Source: Lactobacillus laiwuensis (GTDB taxonomy: Bacteria > Bacillota > Bacilli > Lactobacillales > Lactobacillaceae). From it: a DNA stretch of 64,000 bases. Both the position numbers and the translations under genes were made by a program. Below the pieces are notes generated by a model, which saw only the letters and a list, made by a program, of their open reading frames with translations, was not told where the DNA came from and searched no databases. The DNA is taken from positions 124,001 to 188,000 of the forward strand of contig NZ_BPPB01000006.1 of the NCBI RefSeq assembly GCF_019972835.1, read 5' to 3'. Of the stretch, positions 15,952 to 24,822 are shown piece after piece; position 1 is the stretch's first letter, and every line of letters starts with the position of its first letter.

Positions 15952-18708
15952 ATGGAAGAAAATAAAATTCGAGAGCTTTATGCTAAGAATGATATTTCTG
16001 AAGTTTATACTAATCTTCACTCATCTTCTGCAGGTTTAACTTCTGCAGAAGCAGCCGCAAGATTGGCTAAATATGGTCGTAATGAAATTAAAAAGTCTGA
16101 AGAAGAATCTGAATGGAAGACTTTTTTTAAGAACTTTATTAGTATGATGGCAATCTTGTTGTGGATTTCCGGAGCTGTTGCGATGTTCAGCGGTACCATT
16201 GAATTGGGAATTGCCATTTGGCTGGTTAATATTATTAACGGTCTGTTTAGTTTTTGGCAGGAAAGAGCTGCTAAAAGAGCCACAGATGCTTTGAATAATA
16301 TGTTGCCGACCTACGTTCAGGCAATTCGTGACGGTAAAAAAACGCAGATTGATGCCAAAGAACTGGTTCCTGGAGACGTTTTTATTCTTCAAGCAGGTAA
16401 TGCTATTCCAGCAGACGCCAGACTAATTACTGCCAGTTCAATGCAAGTTGATCAAAGTGCTCTAAATGGTGAATCTGTACCTGAATCAAAAACTACGGAT
16501 TACGCACCGGGCGAAGGCAGCTACGCTGAAGCTAACTTGGTTTATTCAGGAACAACCGTTGGCTCAGGCACAGCTCGTGCAATAGCATTTGCCACGGGAA
16601 TGAATACTGAATTTGGCAAAATAGCGCAGTTAACCCAAAAGCAAAATAAAGTCGATAGTCCACTAACCCAGGAACTAAACCGCCTGACGAAACAATTATC
16701 AATTATTGCTGTTTCGATAGGCGTTTTGTTCTTAATTGCAGCAATTTTCTTTGTTAAATATCCGTTTGCAAAAGCATTTATTTTTGCTTTAGGGATGATT
16801 GTAGCTTTTATTCCAGAAGGATTATTGCCTACTGTAACCCTTAGCTTAGCCCAAGGTGTTAAACGCATGGCCAAAAAACATGCATTGGTTAAGGAATTAA
16901 ATTCAGTTGAAACATTAGGAGAAACTACAGTTATTTGTTCAGACAAAACGGGTACTTTAACTCAAAATCAAATGACTATTCATTACATTTGGACTCCTAA
17001 AAATGAATATAAAGTTACTGGCAACGGCTACGTCAATAATGGTCAAATTGAGTTAAACAATAAGCAGTTGTGGTATGAAGAAAATCCCGACTTGCATAAG
17101 TTGGTTCAAATAGCGTCTTTGGACAACGACACTGCTGTTCAACCCAGCAAGGTTAAAGGGGGTAAGCCTAAAATTTTAGGTACTCCAACTGAAGCTTGTT
17201 TAATTATTATGGCTGAAAAAGCAGGGTTTGATCGGCAAAAAGTTTTGGTTAAATATCCCCGATTAAGAGAACTGCCTTTTGACTCTAATCGAAAGCGCAT
17301 GTCAACCATTCATCGCTGGAATGATCACCAATATATCATTTTTACTAAGGGTTCTTTTAGTGATGTGATCAAACAGTGTGATCAAATTCAGGTCGATGGT
17401 AAAGTTCGGGCTCTGACTGATGATGATAAGAAACGCGCCGAAAAACACAACGCTGACTATGCTGCTAAAGGGCTTCGCAGTATGGCTATGGCCTATCGCA
17501 TTGTGGAAAAAGAAAATACTGACGTTACTAAGTTGACTATCGCAACAGCTGAAGAACATTTAGTATTTGTGGGTTTGACTACAATGAGTGATCCACCTCG
17601 GCCAGAAATATATAACGCTGTTAGACGTTGTCATCAGGCAAAAATTAAAATTATTATGGTTACCGGGGATTCCAAGTTGACAGCCAAGTCTGTTGCTGTC
17701 CAAATTGGTTTAACCTCAGACAAGGCACGGGTAATTTCTGGTGATGAACTGGAAAAGATGAGTACTGCAGATTTACGCGAAGCTTTAAAAGGAGAGGTAA
17801 TTTTTGCTCGGGTAGCTCCAGAGCAAAAATATAAAGTTGTCAAGACTTTACAGGAAAATGGTGAAATTGTAGCTTCTACCGGTGACGGAGTTAATGATGC
17901 TCCTGCTTTGAAGCAGGCAGATATTGGTATAGCTATGGGCTTGACTGGTACAGATGTAGCTAAAGATGCTGCTAATATTATCTTGACTGATGATAATTTT
18001 GCGTCCATTGTGGCCGCAATTGAAGAGGGCCGTGCCGTTTATAGCAATATCCGTAAGTTTTTAACTTATATTTTGACTTCCAATGTGCCAGAAGCCTTTC
18101 CATCAATTTTATTCCTGTTTTCTGGAGGCCTGATTCCTTTGCCGATGACGGTAATGCAAATCCTGACAGTCGATTTGGGAACGGATATGTTGCCAGCATT
18201 AGGACTTGGCGGAGAAGCTGTTGATCCAGATGTTATGAAACAGGCGCCACGGAAGCGTAATGAGCATTTGCTTAATAGAAGCGTCATCATTAAAGCCTTT
18301 TTGTGGTACGGTCTAATTTCCAGTGCCATCTCGATTGGTGCATATTTCTTTGTGAATTTCCAAAATGGCTGGCCTCACGTGCCATTAGCTGCTAACGGTC
18401 CTGTTTATATGCGTGCAACTACAATGGTTTTGGGGGCAATTATTTTTACGCAGATTGCAAATGTCTTAAATTGCAGAACAAATAAAGTTTCACTATTTAA
18501 GAAAGGCATATTTAGCAACCGGAACATCTGGTATGGCATTATTTTTGAAATACTGCTGTTTTTAGCTTTAACTGTTACTCCTGGCTTGCAGCAGTTATTC
18601 AATACTACAAGATTATTGCCAGTTGACTGGTTATTTCTATTTTGTTTGCCAATACCGTTAGTTATTATTGATGAAATTAAAAAATGGCTGCTTTACCATA
18701 AAAAATAA
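15952..18708 (+). CDS. P-type cation-transporting ATPase, type II, Na,K-ATPase-like
   Basis: A 918-residue ten-span pump. The N-terminal cation ATPase domain leads to the actuator loop (NGESVPES). Phosphorylation site CSDKTGTLTQNQMTIHYIW and hinge TGDGVNDAPALKQADIGIAMG are intact. The M4 motif is FIPEGLLPTVTLSLAQGVKRMAK-like; PEGLL plus KELNSVETLG is closer to Na,K/H,K-ATPases than to SERCA-type PEGLP. The ion is not certain (Na, K or Ca). AAGAGGT directly abuts an ATG at 15943, so I prefer the ATG at 15952 with a nine-base gap. A terminator follows. Confidence 0.9.
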   Translation: MEENKIRELYAKNDISEVYTNLHSSSAGLTSAEAAARLAKYGRNEIKKSEEESEWKTFFKNFISMMAILLWISGAVAMFSGTIELGIAIWLVNIINGLFSFWQERAAKRATDALNNMLPTYVQAIRDGKKTQIDAKELVPGDVFILQAGNAIPADARLITASSMQVDQSALNGESVPESKTTDYAPGEGSYAEANLVYSGTTVGSGTARAIAFATGMNTEFGKIAQLTQKQNKVDSPLTQELNRLTKQLSIIAVSIGVLFLIAAIFFVKYPFAKAFIFALGMIVAFIPEGLLPTVTLSLAQGVKRMAKKHALVKELNSVETLGETTVICSDKTGTLTQNQMTIHYIWTPKNEYKVTGNGYVNNGQIELNNKQLWYEENPDLHKLVQIASLDNDTAVQPSKVKGGKPKILGTPTEACLIIMAEKAGFDRQKVLVKYPRLRELPFDSNRKRMSTIHRWNDHQYIIFTKGSFSDVIKQCDQIQVDGKVRALTDDDKKRAEKHNADYAAKGLRSMAMAYRIVEKENTDVTKLTIATAEEHLVFVGLTTMSDPPRPEIYNAVRRCHQAKIKIIMVTGDSKLTAKSVAVQIGLTSDKARVISGDELEKMSTADLREALKGEVIFARVAPEQKYKVVKTLQENGEIVASTGDGVNDAPALKQADIGIAMGLTGTDVAKDAANIILTDDNFASIVAAIEEGRAVYSNIRKFLTYILTSNVPEAFPSILFLFSGGLIPLPMTVMQILTVDLGTDMLPALGLGGEAVDPDVMKQAPRKRNEHLLNRSVIIKAFLWYGLISSAISIGAYFFVNFQNGWPHVPLAANGPVYMRATTMVLGAIIFTQIANVLNCRTNKVSLFKKGIFSNRNIWYGIIFEILLFLALTVTPGLQQLFNTTRLLPVDWLFLFCLPIPLVIIDEIKKWLLYHKK

Positions 18709-18717
18709 AGAAGTAAC

Positions 18718-18753
18718 AAAAAAACCGCCTATATATTAGTTAAGCGGTTTTTG
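18718..18753 (+). terminator. P-type ATPase terminator
   Basis: AAAAACCGC (18720-18728) pairs with GCGGTTTTT (18744-18752), 15-base loop, T-run. Confidence 0.88.
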
Positions 18754-18787
18754 TTATGCTAAAATTAAAGCTTAAGGAGAACAAATT

Positions 18788-19168
18788 ATGAAATGGACAG
18801 CAACTATTACAAAAATTGGTAAACAAGCTATTGAACCTAAGGGCAATATGGTAATTTTATTTGGTGAAAATGTCACTCCAGAATTAGTCGATGTTTCGGT
18901 TATTCAAAAATTTGATCCCCAAACTCCGCTTACTGGTTTTATTATGAAAAAGGGCGATACAGTTACAATCGATGGCCAGACCTATGTTGCTGACTTTGTT
19001 GGCTCCATGGTTGCCAGTGATATGAGAGCTTTAGGTCATGTTACCTTATTTTTTAATCAGAAAAAGTCAAAAAATCCACTGGCTAACGGTGTATATTTCA
19101 CTTTAGAAGATAAACAGACAATGCCCGAATTTAATATCGGTGATGACATAATATATGAGCATATTTGA
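18788..19168 (+). CDS. Orphan PTS EIIA domain, glucitol/sorbitol type
   Basis: A 126-residue single-domain protein. The start TATITKIGKQA, the FVGSMV segment and ALGHVTLFF match the glucitol-specific EIIA family; I recognise it by eye against E. coli GutA. No EIIB, EIIC or sorbitol dehydrogenase gene is nearby. It lies between a cation pump and an AI-2E family transporter. A regulatory or shared-carrier role is possible. AAGGAGA precedes the ATG. The next gene starts 13 bases after the stop. Confidence 0.82.
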   Translation: MKWTATITKIGKQAIEPKGNMVILFGENVTPELVDVSVIQKFDPQTPLTGFIMKKGDTVTIDGQTYVADFVGSMVASDMRALGHVTLFFNQKKSKNPLANGVYFTLEDKQTMPEFNIGDDIIYEHI

Positions 19169-19181
19169 TTAGGATGATTTG

Positions 19182-20408
19182 ATGGACTACGAGAAGAAAC
19201 ATAAAAAAAGAACCATCTTTCAAAAATGGTTTTTGAATAATCGGTTTAGTATTGCACTACTAAACATTTTGTTGTTCTTCCTTGTGATTTGGTTGTTCAA
19301 CAAAATATCATTTGTTTTAAATCCCGCTAAGGTCTTTGTAAGTGCGATTCTTCCCCCATTGATGCTGGCTTTGATTCAGTTTTATATTATGAATCCACTG
19401 GTAGATATTTTAGAGAGGAAGTTTAAAGTACCAAGGATTGTTACTATTCTTGGGTTATTTGTTTTGGTAGCAGTTTTGCTCGTTTGGATAGTTAATACTT
19501 TATTGCCGATTGTTCAAAGTCAAATTAACTCCTTAATTGCGCATTGGCCTCACATCTGGAAGGATGCTACAAATGCCGTACAAAATTGGCTGAGTAATCC
19601 CCAACTACACAGTGTAAAGGGCAATATTAATGATGCTATCAATAGGGCGCAAGATATGCTCTTTAAATCAGGGCATGAAGCTATCAATGCTACTTTAAGC
19701 AATATTTCTTCAGCAATAAGTGTTGTGACTATCATCGTTATGACTCTGCTTACTGCACCTTTTATTCTTTTCTTTATGTTAAAAGATGCTCATAACTTGC
19801 GCCCATATTTAACCCAATTTGCACCGAAACGTTGGCAAAAAAGTTTTGGTGAGCTTCTTTACGATATTAATACTGCACTGGCATCTTATATTAGGGGTCA
19901 ACTTACTGTTGCCTTTTGGGTCGGAATCATGTTTGCCATTGGTTACAGTATCATTGGCCTTCCGTATGGCATTGCCCTTGCCGTTTTAAGCGGTATTCTT
20001 AACCTTATTCCATATTTTGGTACTTTTATTTCCTTTATACCTGTAATCGTGATTGCTATTATGCTTTCTGTGCCAATGGTAATTAAAGTTTTGGTTGTTT
20101 TCGCAATCGAACAGACCATTGAATCAAGAGTTATTAGTCCTTTGGTAATGGGAAACAAGATGGAGATGCATCCTGTTACTACTATTTTGTTATTGATAGG
20201 CTCAAGTTCTGTTTGGGGACTTTGGGGCGTCATTTTTGGTATTCCAATTTATGCTATTTTAAAAATTATTATTTTGCGTGTTTATAACTATTATCGTAAT
20301 GTTTCTCAAGTATTCAAAGAAGATGAAGATGAGGAAAACTTACCAGTTGCGGCTGAAAACCCGAATAATTTAAGCAAGGGATCAGTAGAAAAAAAGTCAA
20401 AAAAATAA
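19182..20408 (+). CDS. AI-2E family (PerM/YdbI-like) membrane transporter
   Basis: A 408-residue membrane protein. About eight spans are visible: two N-terminal (30-50, 60-110), one at about 180-205 and a C-terminal block from about 240 to 370. The family region has GLPYGIALAVLSGILNLIPYFGTFI and PLVMGNKMEMHPV. Homologues are called autoinducer-2 exporters, but several are Na/H antiporters, so the substrate is open. ATG at 19182 follows AGGATG; a TTG one codon earlier is less likely. The end is charged and cytoplasmic. Confidence 0.88.
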   Translation: MDYEKKHKKRTIFQKWFLNNRFSIALLNILLFFLVIWLFNKISFVLNPAKVFVSAILPPLMLALIQFYIMNPLVDILERKFKVPRIVTILGLFVLVAVLLVWIVNTLLPIVQSQINSLIAHWPHIWKDATNAVQNWLSNPQLHSVKGNINDAINRAQDMLFKSGHEAINATLSNISSAISVVTIIVMTLLTAPFILFFMLKDAHNLRPYLTQFAPKRWQKSFGELLYDINTALASYIRGQLTVAFWVGIMFAIGYSIIGLPYGIALAVLSGILNLIPYFGTFISFIPVIVIAIMLSVPMVIKVLVVFAIEQTIESRVISPLVMGNKMEMHPVTTILLLIGSSSVWGLWGVIFGIPIYAILKIIILRVYNYYRNVSQVFKEDEDEENLPVAAENPNNLSKGSVEKKSKK

Positions 20409-20446
20409 TTCTTATTTGTTAAAAAATTCAGTGAAGGAGAAAAAGA

Positions 20447-21004
20447 TTGACAAATCACGTAGTGTTATATGAACCACTGATGCCGGCTAATACTGGTAAC
20501 ATTGCTCGGACTTGTGCTGGAACTAATACAGTTCTTGATTTAATTGAGCCTTTAGGTTTTCAAATTGATAATAAAAAAATGAAACGAGCGGGTTTAGATT
20601 ATTGGGATAAGGTTGATGTTCACGTCCATGAAGATCTTAATGCATTCCTAGGTGAACTTGGTCCCCAAGACGAAATGTATCTTATTTCTAAATTTTCTTC
20701 AAAAAATTATGCGGAAATAGATTATACAGATTCTGCGAAAAATTACTACTTTGTGTTTGGCAAAGAAACTACTGGTTTACCAGAAACATTTATGCGAGAA
20801 TATTACGAGCGCAATTTGAGAATACCAATGTCGGATAATATTCGTTGTTATAATCTAGCTAATTCAGTGGCAATTGTTTTACTAGAAGCTTTGCGCCAGC
20901 AAGGTTTTCCCGATTTAGAAACTAGCCATCATTATGAAAATGATAAATTAAAAGATAACTACAATCGCCCTGAACGGTATGAAAGAAATTTAGGAGGAAA
21001 TTAA
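20447..21004 (+). CDS. trmL: tRNA (cytidine/uridine-34 2'-O) methyltransferase TrmL (CspR)
   Basis: A 185-residue SPOUT-fold methyltransferase acting on the wobble base of tRNA-Leu isoacceptors. Motifs are PANTGNIARTCAGT, FGKETTGLPE and RIPMSDNIRCYNLANSVAIVLLEALRQ, which build the SAM knot. The start is TTG, set by AAGGAGA seven bases earlier. The following gene begins one base after the stop, so they are cotranscribed, probably with ftsK. Confidence 0.94.
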   Translation: MTNHVVLYEPLMPANTGNIARTCAGTNTVLDLIEPLGFQIDNKKMKRAGLDYWDKVDVHVHEDLNAFLGELGPQDEMYLISKFSSKNYAEIDYTDSAKNYYFVFGKETTGLPETFMREYYERNLRIPMSDNIRCYNLANSVAIVLLEALRQQGFPDLETSHHYENDKLKDNYNRPERYERNLGGN

Positions 21005-21005
21005 G

Positions 21006-21398
21006 ATGGATTTTGAAAAAGAAACTCCTGTTATAGTCAAAAATTTTCATTATGATATTAATGAAGAGCCGGAAACTAAAGATCAGGTAAATTTTGGCTT
21101 GAAAAAGGTTGAAAAACAAAATGATGATGGCACTACTGATGCTGGAACTGACGGCAATTATTTTGATGTAACCGTTGTTTTTGACGTGGCACCTGCGCCA
21201 GGAGATTTCTCAGTAAGCGGAATGATTAGTCAGATCGTTAAAATCAAAGATTATTTTGGTGATGGCAGTGACCTGGAAAAAACAGATTATAAGTTGCTTA
21301 GTCGGCCATTAGTCGAATATATTGAAACCCTTACTTATGAAGTTACTCAAATTACTTTGGATGAGCCAGTTAATTTGAACTTCCAAGCAAATTTTTAA
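21006..21398 (+). CDS. Small acidic cytosolic protein, probable DUF1149 (SecB-like) family
   Basis: A 130-residue acidic soluble protein. It has an N-terminal VIVKNFHYDI strand, a long hydrophilic loop, then a FDVTVVFDV strand and a C-terminal PLVEYIETLTYEVTQIT helix. The pattern fits DUF1149, a SecB-like fold of Lactobacillales, by memory rather than by search. AGGAGG overlaps the trmL end. It sits between trmL and ftsK. Confidence 0.65.
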   Translation: MDFEKETPVIVKNFHYDINEEPETKDQVNFGLKKVEKQNDDGTTDAGTDGNYFDVTVVFDVAPAPGDFSVSGMISQIVKIKDYFGDGSDLEKTDYKLLSRPLVEYIETLTYEVTQITLDEPVNLNFQANF

Positions 21399-21417
21399 TT
21401 GTTGATTAGGTAGTATT

Positions 21418-23868
21418 ATGCCTAAAAAGAAGAGGAGAAAAACCACTAAATCTCATAAGAAAAATCAGAATACTGGAATTACTTGGGCAATTATTGGCCT
21501 TGTACAAATTATTATTTCAGTTTTGGCATTTGTTAAATTTGGCATTCTTGGTAAACAAGTTGCGAATATTTTTCGTTTCTTTTTTGGAGATTCATATTTA
21601 TTAGCTGCTGGAATTTGTATTATTTTTGGCCTGGTTATGCTGATTTACAACAAGCCGATGCACTTTAAATTTAAGCGCAGTTGTGGTCTGTTTTTTGCAA
21701 TACTCGGATTTTTATTAATTCAGAGCAGCGTTTATTTTGAAAGTGAATTTGTAAATAATGCGTTTATGAATGCATTCTGGCATGAAATATCTGCCGAATT
21801 TGGCCGCATGGCTGTTACCAAACATGTTGGTGGAGGAGTCATTGGCGCATTATGTTACCAAATATTTTATCCCTTACTAGGCCATATAGGATTGCGTGTA
21901 GTTGCGATTTTATTGATTCCATGTGGCATTTTAATGTTCTTTGATGTAAAGTTTGCCACGATAATCCAAAAATTTCAGCAGGTTAGTCAGCTTTTTATTA
22001 ATAAAAATAAAGCGGCCGGCACGAAAATAAAAAACAAATACGGTTCCTTCAGAGAGAAAAAGCAGCAGAAAATCTCAGAGAAACAATCTCAGAATTCACA
22101 GGAGACGTCGGATTCTAAAAATATGGTTTTTCCTGATGTTGATGATTTTGCCGTAAATGACCAGTCTTCTGAGGGATTTGCAGATAATCAGGATATTGAC
22201 GATGCAGTTGCAAATGAATCTGAATTTGGTGATATGCCAGAGCATGCTCCAGTTGAGCCACAGATTCAGGTGGCCAGTCAAAATGATAGTCAAAAAGGAA
22301 GAAAAGCAACTAGTTCTAGTAGCAATTTACCCAAATCACATTCTTTTGCTGAAGAAGATAGAAAAATTAAGCAAGAATTAGGATCTATAGATCATGGCGA
22401 ACTTAAGCAAGACCAAAAAGTTAGTCCAGACTATCAAAAGCCACCCATAGCCTTACTTGATAGCATTAAGAACATTGACCAAAGTACTGATAAGGCTCTC
22501 ATTCGCAAAAATACGCAAATCTTGCAGTCTACTTTTAAAAGTTTTGGGGTCAAAGTTATAATTAAAAAAGCGATTTTAGGACCTACAATTACACGGTATG
22601 AAGTTCAGCCGGCTGTTGGGGTTAAAGTTAGCAGAATTGTAAATTTAGCAGATGATTTGGCTCTTGCCCTGGCAGCAAAAGATATCAGAATAGAAGCACC
22701 TATTCCAGGTAAGCCATATATTGGTATAGAGGTACCTAACAAAAATACTTCAGTTGTTGCTTTTAAAGATGTAATGCAAAGTCAAGATAATAAGGCGAAG
22801 AAGGACCCTATGCAAGTGCCTTTGGGCAAGGATGTTAGTGGACAAACGATTTCAGCTGACTTAACTAAGATGCCCCACCTTCTCATTGCTGGTTCAACAG
22901 GTTCTGGGAAGTCTGTTGCAATCAATACCATTTTAACGAGTATATTAATGAAGGCACTGCCGGATCAAGTTAAGTTGATTTTAATCGATCCTAAGATGGT
23001 TGAACTTTCTGTTTATAATGGTGTGCCACATTTGTTGATACCAGTAGTTACAGATGCTAAGTTAGCTGCGAATGCTTTAGGCAAAGCTGTTAAAGAAATG
23101 GAACGGCGTTATAAACTATTTGCTGCAAGTGGTGTCCGTAATGTGGGTGAGTTTAATGATAAGGTTCAACTTAATAATCAAGATAAATCTAAGCCTGCAA
23201 TGAAACCATTACCATATATTTTGGTCGTAGTTGATGAGCTTAGTGATCTGATGATGGTTGGTGGGCGCGATGTTGAAGGTGCAATTGTCCGCTTAGGGCA
23301 AATGGCTCGTGCTGCAGGAATTCATATGATTCTGGCTACTCAAAGGCCGAGTGTTGATGTTATTACCGGTTTAATTAAGGCAAATGTACCATCGCGCATT
23401 TCTTTTGCTGTTTCAAGTGGTATTGACTCGAGAACAATTTTAGACCAAACTGGTGCCGAGAAACTGCTCGGCAGAGGAGACATGCTGTACATGCCGGTCG
23501 GAGCCTCTAAGCCTGAACGTATTCAGGGTGCTTATGTTTCTTCTAGTGAAGTTGAGAAAATAATTTCGTGGGTAAAGAAGCAACAAAAGCCTGAATATGA
23601 CCAAGGTATGATTCCGCAAAAAAGTCAAGAAAATTCTGAGAAACAAGATGACGAACCAGAGGATGAATATTATGATCAGGCTGTTGAACTGGTCAGACAG
23701 CAACAAACAGCTAGTGTGTCACTCCTACAAAGAAAGTTCCGCATAGGATATAATCGTGCTGCCCGAATTGTTGACGCGATGGAAGAAAAAGGCATTGTAG
23801 GACCGTCTGAAGGTTCAAAACCTCGTCAGGTATTATTACCGCCCAAAAAAGATGAAGGCAAAAGCTAA
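21418..23868 (+). CDS. ftsK: DNA translocase FtsK/SpoIIIE
   Basis: An 816-residue septal DNA pump. The basic start is followed by four membrane spans (about residues 22-45, 60-77, 85-103, 140-178). A Gln/Ser/Asp-rich linker (about 190-340) leads to the motor, with Walker A GSTGSGKSVAIN and Walker B ILVVVDELSDLMM. The C-terminal winged-helix gamma domain (about 745-805, ending KPRQVL) reads KOPS-like DNA sequences. It moves chromosome ends through the closing septum. Confidence 0.96.
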   Translation: MPKKKRRKTTKSHKKNQNTGITWAIIGLVQIIISVLAFVKFGILGKQVANIFRFFFGDSYLLAAGICIIFGLVMLIYNKPMHFKFKRSCGLFFAILGFLLIQSSVYFESEFVNNAFMNAFWHEISAEFGRMAVTKHVGGGVIGALCYQIFYPLLGHIGLRVVAILLIPCGILMFFDVKFATIIQKFQQVSQLFINKNKAAGTKIKNKYGSFREKKQQKISEKQSQNSQETSDSKNMVFPDVDDFAVNDQSSEGFADNQDIDDAVANESEFGDMPEHAPVEPQIQVASQNDSQKGRKATSSSSNLPKSHSFAEEDRKIKQELGSIDHGELKQDQKVSPDYQKPPIALLDSIKNIDQSTDKALIRKNTQILQSTFKSFGVKVIIKKAILGPTITRYEVQPAVGVKVSRIVNLADDLALALAAKDIRIEAPIPGKPYIGIEVPNKNTSVVAFKDVMQSQDNKAKKDPMQVPLGKDVSGQTISADLTKMPHLLIAGSTGSGKSVAINTILTSILMKALPDQVKLILIDPKMVELSVYNGVPHLLIPVVTDAKLAANALGKAVKEMERRYKLFAASGVRNVGEFNDKVQLNNQDKSKPAMKPLPYILVVVDELSDLMMVGGRDVEGAIVRLGQMARAAGIHMILATQRPSVDVITGLIKANVPSRISFAVSSGIDSRTILDQTGAEKLLGRGDMLYMPVGASKPERIQGAYVSSSEVEKIISWVKKQQKPEYDQGMIPQKSQENSEKQDDEPEDEYYDQAVELVRQQQTASVSLLQRKFRIGYNRAARIVDAMEEKGIVGPSEGSKPRQVLLPPKKDEGKS

Positions 23869-23908
23869 TTTTTAAGAAAGTTTATCGTGTCGCTTTATTA
23901 GTTCAAAC

Positions 23909-23936
23909 TTGCCAAAAAATAATGTTAAAATATAAT
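23909..23936 (+). promoter_or_regulatory. Promoter before the short-chain dehydrogenase gene
   Basis: TTGCCA (23909-23914) and TATAAT (23931-23936) are 16 bp apart. The leader to the start codon is about 90 bases. Confidence 0.65.
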
Positions 23937-24028
23937 CGAATATGAATGCATAACTGAATTTATTTTTTAAAAATAGTTTAGCTATATGGTCATCTTCATA
24001 CAATTTAAAAATAAAAGGAATGTTTTAA

Positions 24029-24757
24029 TTGCAGCGAGCGCTTGTATTTGGTGCAACAGGAGGCATTGGTCAAGCTATTTGTGCTGACTTAGCCCAAGCT
24101 GGTTGGTCTCTTTATGTTCATTGCAGTCAAAATTGGCAAAAAGCCTATACTATGGCTGAAGGAATGAGTCAGAAATATCCTGGTCAGGACTTTATTCCTA
24201 TAAAATTGGATTTTTTGGCTAAAAATGATGAGTTAAAAGAATTTGTGAATAATCTTTTGCCAGTAAATGCTGTGGTATTTGCTCAAGGGATTACAGATTA
24301 TAATTTTGTTAGTAGTCAAAATATGGCAAAAATTGATGATGTTTTGCATATAAATTTGGCTACTCCAATTAAACTAACAGGATTATTAGAGCCTCATTTG
24401 ATAAAAAATGATTATAGTCGTATCGTTTATTTAGGTTCAGTTTACGGTGGTTCAGGTAGCGCTATGGAAGCTGTCTACAGTTCTTCTAAATCTGGCCTTG
24501 AACGTTTCGCACAAGCATATTCCCGTGAAGTCGCTTCAGCTAATCTCACGGTGAATGTTGTAGCACCAGGTGCAGTCAATACAGCAATGAATTCAATATT
24601 AGCACCTGAAGCAATGGAAGAAGTTAGAGGCGAAATACCTGTTGGACGTTTAGCAGAAGGCAAAGATATTTCCTATTGGGTTAGGACTCTACTTGATGTG
24701 CATTCTGGATATTTAACTGGACAGACCATTTATGTTAGTGGTGGCTGGCTCATTTAA
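24029..24757 (+). CDS. ymfI: Short-chain dehydrogenase/reductase (YmfI-like)
   Basis: A 242-residue Rossmann-fold oxidoreductase. The NAD(P) loop is VFGATGGIGQAI; catalytic Ser and YxxxK are in YLGSVYGGSGSAMEAVYSSSKSGLERF, with Tyr and Lys in place. The C-terminal PVGRLAEGKDISYWV and GQTIYVSGGW follow 3-oxoacyl-ACP reductases. Position ahead of rodZ and pgsA fits Bacillus YmfI. The start is TTG after AAAGGA. The M16 peptidase pair ymfF-ymfH, common just upstream in relatives, is absent here. Confidence 0.88.
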   Translation: MQRALVFGATGGIGQAICADLAQAGWSLYVHCSQNWQKAYTMAEGMSQKYPGQDFIPIKLDFLAKNDELKEFVNNLLPVNAVVFAQGITDYNFVSSQNMAKIDDVLHINLATPIKLTGLLEPHLIKNDYSRIVYLGSVYGGSGSAMEAVYSSSKSGLERFAQAYSREVASANLTVNVVAPGAVNTAMNSILAPEAMEEVRGEIPVGRLAEGKDISYWVRTLLDVHSGYLTGQTIYVSGGWLI

Positions 24758-24780
24758 ATGTAAAAATAATATGTAGTATA

Positions 24781-24789
24781 TGTTATACT
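24781..24789 (+). promoter_or_regulatory. Extended -10 of the rodZ promoter
   Basis: TG-T-TATACT at 24781-24789 is an extended -10. No convincing -35 is seen. Confidence 0.45.
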
Positions 24790-24822
24790 CAAAGAGTAAA
24801 TTTAGAATTTAAAGAGGTAACT

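Noticed and set aside
16542-16946. A 134-residue reading frame on the minus strand inside the P-type ATPase gene
   Set aside because: Fully inside a conserved pump gene, without ribosome site or promoter; composition is that of a shadow frame.
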